Positions 49,801 through 58,800 of a DNA stretch of 64,000 nt are shown piece by piece. Below the pieces are notes generated by a model, which saw nothing but the letters and a program-made list of their open reading frames with translations, ran no database searches and had not been told where the DNA came from. The stretch covers positions 104,319,558-104,383,557 of the forward strand of contig CM054178.1 in assembly GCA_028829895.1 (NCBI GenBank), given 5' to 3'. The first letter of the stretch is position 1; each line of letters begins with the position of its first letter. Source of the stretch: Sinotaia quadrata. Taxonomy: Eukaryota; Mollusca; Gastropoda; Architaenioglossa; Viviparidae. The position numbers were made by a program, and so were the translations under genes.

Positions 49801-52800
49801 CATCACTTAGCTAGAGAAATACCTGTAATTAGTAATATGTTCCACCAGTGTTGCAATATATGACTAGTTACCAAAAGGTGGAACAACCAAAAGTGATGTG
49901 CTTTAGATGAAAATAAAACTGAATCTAAAGTGTTTTTCTGAGTAAATGATTGTTTGCAAAGTATGTTAGCATGAATGAACATGAGCAAATAATATTGACA
50001 GTTTAAAAAATATTGAAGATAAATTTCTGAAATGTTATCAAAACTGGACCACAAAAACCAGACATCTGTACCGTGGGCTTGTGATTGTTCTTGCCATGTC
50101 ATGGCTTTAATCCCAATCACTTCAACAGTTGACTGCATCTTTAGTACATATAATTAAATTTCTGTTGGAAGTATCATGTTTGAAAAATAGCAAATTGTAG
50201 CGCAATCAGTCAGTAAAGTCACTGTGGTGTAATGTGACCATTGGAATTTTAATCCTTTGTTTTGAAAAGGAATTTGCACTGGAAATAGGTATGACTTAGT
50301 TCTGTTTCCTTCTAGTCTTTGCAAATAACGTTTAAAAATAGTAGTAAAAGCTTAAGTAAAAAAAAAAAATGCATTTGAATTCCACTGGCAAATTTGGTGT
50401 AATTTCTGATGTATGACAGATTTGCAAATACATCGGAATTTTAGAAAAAAAGAAATATGATTTTTACATTTTTACCATTCCGGCAAGACACATGACAGTC
50501 TGCACATGGTGGTCAGACTTGATTTTGGGAAATTTGGATGAAACATGTATTGAAAGGTATGGTGAAATCCTTTTTATGACCGGACATCTGACAACAAAAT
50601 TTTGTTTCTTTTAGAAATATTTCTCTAGTTTTAATCAACTGTTCAATGTATTTTGACTAGCTTTGTGAAGAGGTTACTGGACAGAATGAATGATTCGTTG
50701 AGTTTGTTGAAAATTAGAAATGTGGTGCTGCCTTGAACCTATTTTTAAAAATTTCGTGAAATTGTTGCATTCAACTGAGTAGCTTTCAAGAAGGCTATGT
50801 GTAAATGTGATGTTTGACAGCTGAAGATGCTACACCCATGTGAACAAAAATGCTTCTACTAACACATGCATTGTACTATACTTTGAATTAAGCTGAGCCA
50901 TTTTTACGTTTTGTTTTTTTCTTGCTTGGCCCTTCATACTAAATTGACCATACTTTTTTTTTTCTTAAAAAGCATTAACATACTTTGTGTGGCTGATGAA
51001 TATTTTGCTTGAGCTTACATCTACACTTGATTTATGATAATGACTGTATGTAATGACACTGCAACCCACCCACCCCACCTCACTTATCAGTTTCAACAAA
51101 TAAATAAATAAAAGGCATAAATGTAATTGCTTTTTTTATTTGTATACTTGCTATATTTTTATAATTTCATTACAAATATGATCGATCTGAAGTGCAAGTT
51201 TGTAAAACTTTCTTTTTTAATGGGTGTGGACACAAAAACACATTAGTGTCAAATAATAAATGATTTTCTTGGTGTATTTTAATACTTTCCTTTAGTGGAA
51301 TAAATTCTGTTACTGTGTTAATAGCAACCTGTTTTGGCTTGGACTATATATTTGACATAACCATGATGTTCAACAATGTGTGTGTTTTTCTGCTTTAGAT
51401 TGGTGAAAAATAAAAACAAGCTAAAGAAATCAACAAATAGTGTATTCTTGAGTGTTTAATGCCATGTTGAGTGGTATGTTTGATCCATGTGTGCTATCTA
51501 AGCGACTATAAACCTTTTAACATACAGCTGCTTGGTTGGCTAATTGCTTTGAGCCTTTCAATTCCTAGTCTGATGTCTATGGCAAGCTGAGTTAAAATAT
51601 AGGGTTTAACTTATATAAGAATGAAAACATGAATCTTGGTCAACTATGAAGTATCTCTTACACTCATCTAAATGTAGATTTGAAGTCCAAAGGACACTGA
51701 GACTTTGAAAGATACATAGAAGAAGTTGACATTTTTGTTTGAGAAATCATTTTATGATAACAATGGGTTCTGGTTAATAGTGATAATGGGACCAAAACAA
51801 TTTGTGACCTGTCACCACAAAAAGATACTTAAGTCGCGCAAGGCTAAGCCAAGAAAAACGGCAAAAACGAAGGTGGGGGTCTACATGGGTGAAATTGAGA
51901 TTTTCATTTTAGCGTGTTCCCAAACCATCGAACAACAAATTACTAGCATGTTTTTCCTTAATTCAAACTAGAAATAGCTTTATTATTATTTTTTTGTGAC
52001 CTACTGTCTAACTTCGAAGGAAAAATATGGCCCAAAAGTGCTATAATCTGATGATCGTAGACGGTAGAATCCCTGGCTGAACCTCATCATGTTGTATATC
52101 AGAATGCTCAGGAAAAAGCCTATTTTTATGCTGACGACACTGGTTATTTATAACGTCTAAATCAGAATGTTTTATAAGGCTGTGCTTGGCGTAAACAAAG
52201 TGAAAAGCGTCAGCCAATCCGCAGACAGTTTATCAAAGCTTACTATAAGTTACCAAGCATGCTCTCATAAAAAGACGGTCGCGATTGGTTGAAACGCACA
52301 CAAGGGAGACAGTTTCGTCCTGTAAACATGGAGAAATGAATCGCTAATTTGTTGAATTCATGTAAAGAAAGCAACATCTTAGAAAAAGAAAGCATTCAGA
52401 TTAAAGATTTGATATCTGATTATTTTGCTAATGAGGATGTAGCTGATGGATTTTCATCTGAAAGTGACACGGACAGCGAATTGCGTGATCGAACAACGAA
52501 AAAGACGAAGCAGACGACAGCTGACGATAACTGACTGTACACTGAAGTGAAAGGTGTGCTATAATTACTGGATTATTTAAACGATATTTTTTTTAAGAAT
52601 GTGAAAGTAATGCAGCTTTAATCTGTGATTTATTTAGTGGAGCTAGCATCAGATTTAGAAAGAGGTATCAATTCAATATTATGCCTTAATTTTAGAATAT
52701 TCTGTGAGCCACAATAATCATTCTCGCATACAGAAATTCTAATCGTTATGGCTTAAAAAGACTGTTGTCTGTAAATGATGTAACAATATATTTGTTGTTT

Positions 52801-55800
52801 ATAGTTATTACAGTGTTAGCTATTGTGTCTTCTTCAACTCTGATTGCAAATGAAGCAGATTAATATATGGTTGCTAAGGAAAAACTTCTCAGAAATGTGT
52901 TCAATCTTTGAGGCCGATTTTCTCAAAATGGCCGTCCGGACAGTAGTGCACTTCAAACAAACATAACTTTTCCATATTTTGTCCTACACTCTTTATTTTT
53001 ATATAAACAGAAAGCCCTTTCAATTTTCTTTCTATTGATATATATATATATATCTCAATACCCCCAAAATCCGACTTAAGTATCTTTTTGTGGTGACAGG
53101 TCACATTTGACCCAATTGAATTAAGCAGCTGTCCTAATTATGTGAAGTGAAAAGGTACACACATATATATGTATTGTATAAAAATGTATAAAACAAACCA
53201 AACTATCATTAACTGAGCAACAAAAATACAGTAAAATATTAAATTAAATCATGAAACAAATGATAAAGAGTAAAATATTTAGGCTACAATTTCAATTTAA
53301 TGTATGCATCAAATGCTTAACAGTTTTAATGATGGTGGAAGAATTTATCAAGTGTCCCCTGCCATTCCCCAATAATTCAGCAAAAATTTTCTTGCATTCT
53401 TATCACTCGTCAAGGCTCTGGTGTTATCATCATCACCACATTTGCCATCTCCTGAAGTTGTTTGGACTTTTGCTGCATTCCAATTATCTCTGCCAGTAGG
53501 CAAGCTGTCTGTAAGGCAAATATGTTAACTAACCCATATAAGCTGTGCATCCTTATTTAGGATTCTTATATCAAACTTTTTAGAATGTTAAAGTTTGCTG
53601 TTTAGTTATAAAAGTCTTATGCATTGATCAAGGGAGGCTAATGCAAGTTGAAAATGAAGAATTTGAACGCTCTCTCTTGCAGTAGGCAAGAGTGGCCATT
53701 TAGCTAGATGGCATGCTTTTTTCCTGCTGCCATGGCTGTATCAAAAAGGTAAGGCTATAGCTTTTCATTACTTCAACATTTATGATATATAAGAAGTGAA
53801 ATTAATGATCAGGACAAAAAGTAAAATTGTCTCTTTCAGATTTTCCAGTAAATGAATAGTTGTCTTGCTGTGAGTGAGTAAACATGCTTCCCATATATGG
53901 GGCATTTAGGACTGAATGGGAAGGGGGTTTTCATTGAGTGCTCAAACATAATGTATGTGAGGTATTTTTAGGCTGTTTAGTGTACATGAAGTCATAATTA
54001 TTCTGGGAAAAGTCAGAGACTTCCATGGTGCAGAAATTTACATAGTTACCGCCATTTGATGAACTGAATGATGAAGACAGTGATGAAGAGGATGGTGGGA
54101 TCATTGTGGAAAACTTGAGTGGTCGACAACTCAGAGCTGCTGGACAACCACAATTTTCAGGCATGGTTCAACAATCACTTATGACTGGGTAATTATGATA
54201 TTTTACAAGTATCCAATACTGCAATATGTCTTATAAGATAATTTATTGTATTTTTACAATAATTTTGTTTTACTATTCTTTAAACAATGTGCTATATAAG
54301 TAAAAATTTATATAAACAATTTTTATGTTGTCTTATAACTTTGCTTATATTTTCAGATGATTTTTTGCTTTCTGCTTTACATATTGATGATCTGGAAGAA
54401 GTTTTATTCAATTCTTTCAGCACTGAAGATACACAAAGTGTTGAGTCTTGAGTCTTCAAAAAGTAATTATGATACAACATCAGCAAGGAAGAGGAAACAG
54501 TTTGCAAGCAAAATTGCATATAACACCACATCAAAAAGGCCCAAACCCGCACCTGCACCTAAATCAACAACTGTAAGGGATTGGGAGAAATGTTGATTTA
54601 TCAGTGAGACTAAAGGACAGGTTTCAATAGAATTCAATACCACAAGAGATTTCAAAATTGACAACAAAACCAGGTGAACTATTTGAGATGTTCTTTGATG
54701 ATGGCATTATCAATGATATTATCAACTATAGCCAAATATATGCTCAGTCAAAAGGAAACCATGGATTTTCTATAACTCACGAGGAGATGAATATGATTCT
54801 AGCTATTCTGCTTGGGTCTGGCTATAGTCCTGTTCCTAGAAGACAAATGGACTTGTTGTAGGATGATGATTTGAAGAACACTGTAATAACCAAAGCCATG
54901 AAAAGAGATTATTTTGATAAACTCATGAAGTACCAATAGCTCAGCGACAATTCAAAGTTGGATAAGGAAGACAAAATGTTGAAAGCCCATCCTTAGATGA
55001 GTTCAATAAACAAGAAGAGTCTTCTGTATTTTGACTTCTCTGATTTGGGCATTGATGAGTCAATGTTGACTTATTATGGTAGACATGGAATAAAGCAAAT
55101 CATCACAGCAAACTGATCGCTTTGGATTCAAAATGTGGGTGTCTTGGATACTGAAGCAACTGCTGGACATGGAATGGGAGGGTCTGTTATCATCGATCTG
55201 ATTTTTGAACTTCAACAGGACAAGTCATTCCATCTAATGTTTGACAACCTGTTTACAAGTCTCAAGCTGTTGAATACCTTACAGCCAAAAGTATTGCATG
55301 CATAGGAACCATTCGTTCTAATCGCACTGAAGACTGCCCTCTAAAGTCCATCAAAGAAATGGAGAGGTATGCATGACAATGCCACTCATCTCACAACTAG
55401 TTAGCACAGACTGAAAACAGTCAAGATCAGAGAAGACAAAGAAGAAAACAATGTACCACATTCATTATTAGACATTACAGCAAGATAAGGGGTGGTGTTG
55501 ACTGAATGGACCGAAATGTGAACAAATATCAGACATCTATTTGTAGTAAAAAATGGTGGTGAGAACTCTTCGTCTACTGTTTAGATCTCTCACTGAAGAA
55601 AGCAAGGCATCTGTACAGGCAAACAGAGTTGGCATGCAGTTACTAAAGTGTATCTTGCTTGTGCTTCAGCCATCCCGGGATCTTCAAAAGTAGGACGCCC
55701 ACTGCCCGCTTGCAGTCTTTTGGACAAGTGTGTTCCAGATGCTGTGCACTTTGACATATTGGATCAATTGACACTTTTTGGCCATCCAATTGTGCTGTTT

Positions 55801-58800
55801 CTTATGAAGACTGAAGACAAATCATAAGTATATCGGTGTTCATGACAGGTGCTTCCAAGCCTTTCATATACCTTTGACTGACAGTCAGTATATGTTAGAT
55901 TGTAGTTTAAGTTATAATGCAGATATCCTGATCTTTATGTATATTTTATTTCAGAAAGAAGCGTTAACTTCATCACAGTCAATTCAGTTTGTTGCTAAAA
56001 TTCATTTACATTTTCACATGTTTTGTTTCGCCTGCAGTGGCTTATTGCTTCAATATCAATTTGTTCTGATGTGGATGTTCATTAAAAGAACACTAAAGAA
56101 CTTAGTTTCAATTTTTCTTGAATGGGTGCATCTTATTTCGTATAATAAAATCAAGAGTTTTGTTCAATTATGTGTGTTGTTACTGAGTGTGCGGAAAAAA
56201 CCCTACCCATTTAGTTCTAGTGTCCCATATTTCATATTACAAATACCACAAACTCATGCCACTGACTCAAAATAACTTGTATATGGTTTATACAGGTTAC
56301 AACCAACAAGACTGGACCATTTTAAATCCAAAACACAATTCATGCATAAATGGACTAATGTCAAATCTCTGTGTGGCATCTTGGGAAGGGTTTGATATTT
56401 TACAGGTAAAAGTGTGTTGCAAACTGAAACAGCGATTACATAGCAATGAACACAGTAATGGCTACCATACCACTGCAGTAATAGCCACCACACAACACAC
56501 CATAAGTGAAACAATCAAGCAGTTACTGTCCCAATTAAGCAGTATGGAGCACCAAATAAGCAAAGCAAATTATGTTTACTTTTAAGATTTTTTTGTTTTT
56601 TTCCCCATAAGATTTGTCTCAAAATCAAATAACCTGCTGCCCCAATTAACTGGATTCTAATGTATATAAAGTTTTAGGTATATAACAATGTTGTTTCAAT
56701 ACATTATAATACATTTAATAATATAATAGTGAAAATTTTTCTTATCTGTGTGATACAATCCTTTTAAAGGAAAATAATAAAAATGAACAAAATTATACTA
56801 GAATCAAAGGACAAAAAGATAAACATCTAGAGACTGAGAGCATAAGGAAGTATGCATGAATAGTGAATATGAAAGCTGTAAAGGCAGACCTGCCTACCCC
56901 CCACCTTAGGAAACCAGAAGATCACTGGTCCAAAACCAGAAGATTTTGAATGGAAACCAGAAGATTTTATGCGGAGTCTGGCTTTTTAATAGAAATACCA
57001 ATAATATAAAATAAATGCAAAATAAAAAAAAATAATGTTAATATTTGTAAATAAACTTACCAATAATGTAATGATTAATGCAAAGCACAACAATTTGTCT
57101 ACATTTTGTTTAGTCTCCATTCCACTGTTTATTTTAGATGAATTTTTGTCAAGCACACCAAGTGTTAGGCAGTTTTATTTAGATATTTCTTTAGACTTCA
57201 TTTGAAGAAGGATCTTCACATTTCAGAATAATGGGCCATTGAAGTACCGCATCATGATTTTCACTTTTACAGAAATTCATTAAATATTTCATAAATGGAT
57301 TTTTTAAAAATATATATTTAACTTTTTATTATCTAATGTACAAGCCACAAAAAGGAACATGTGCCTATTGAAAAATTTTAAGAAAAAAGATTTTTTTTTA
57401 TTGTACCCATCTAAAATATATATTTTGGGAGAACATGTAGAATTAAAAAAAATAAAATTTACGTAAACCTAAAGCATATAGGCTTTCATCCATGCACAAC
57501 CTTTTAATTTTATGTATGAGAAACTAGTATACCAAATTTCAAGGACATGAAATAATTACAACTATTCAAAAGGGGTCTTAGCATTTAGTTCAACAGAGGA
57601 AAAATGTCATTTTGAGAAAAACACATTTAAAGTAAAATAAAGACTACAGAACTTTAAAAGTGTTCAAGTGGTTTATTTTTTAAAAATAAATATACCCTAT
57701 CCATACTACATTGGACTGCTCTTAGTCATTTAGCTCTCTCAGAATTAAATATACTAATAATATATATTGCTATCCTTTACATCCTCAGTGTACAGTCTTT
57801 TTATTTTCTAATACTACATAGAACCAGAATATTGCAAAGAAATTTTTTTAAAAATATATTTATCAATCCACATTAATAAAATTTGGAATATATGTTGTTT
57901 TTGTTATGAGAAAGCAATACCAGTTATTAGTTTTAGAATATCTGGTTCAGATTTTAATTTATAAATGATTTAAATATATAAAAGTTAAAACACCTGTATT
58001 TTTCTAAATTTACATGTCCATTAGACTAGAGAAAAAACCGTGAAAGTCTTCCTGTAACATTTAAAATGTTATTAAAAAGACATTATTCTTCAATAAGCAT
58101 GCTTTGTTAATTAAGAATTGGATATGATTAATATTATTATTTTTAATGTTTTATGCATTTCTTTTGTCTTCAATGTATGTGTATTTATTATCATGCCTTC
58201 TAAAATTCTATTATAATAATGTGTGTACTGTGTAATCACAAAATATCAACGGCTAATTTACAAATACACGTATATATAGAGGCCTATATATATTTCTAAT
58301 TTTTTATTATTTTTTTTAGCAGAAATGATTAAAATAAAAAATTCGACTAAATCAAAATGTTCACAATTCCGTAAATTACTTTCAAACAAATTTGACTCAG
58401 GATCATTTCTTTATCGCCGATGATCTTTTGTTTTAAAACTTGTGTCACTTTTTTTTAAAAAAATAATTTTTTTTATATATTATATAAGCCTTATATATTA
58501 TATAAGAATAATTACAACGGATTATAGAAAAATGATTATTTGAACCTCAATGCGGTTTCAAACATAGGCCTACCGTTATTGAAAACGCCAATCATTTTCC
58601 TAGCATTGCAATATAATTCGTCAAAGTAGCTCGTTTTGGACGGATAATTTCTGAAGAAAATTGCATAGACTGTCTTACATGTAAGTTGAATGTTATTTAT
58701 TAAAGTAAATATTTCGTAATTGTCACGCATGTACTATCGCTACGTGGCCGCCATTTTGAAAAGGCGAACTTCGTCTATCGGTCGAACGGGCAGTAAAAAC

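Noticed and set aside
55874..56585. Two overlapping ORFs of 132-133 codons
   Set aside because: They overlap in different frames and overlap a minus-strand ORF. The composition is non-coding, and they follow the end of the piggyBac pseudogene.
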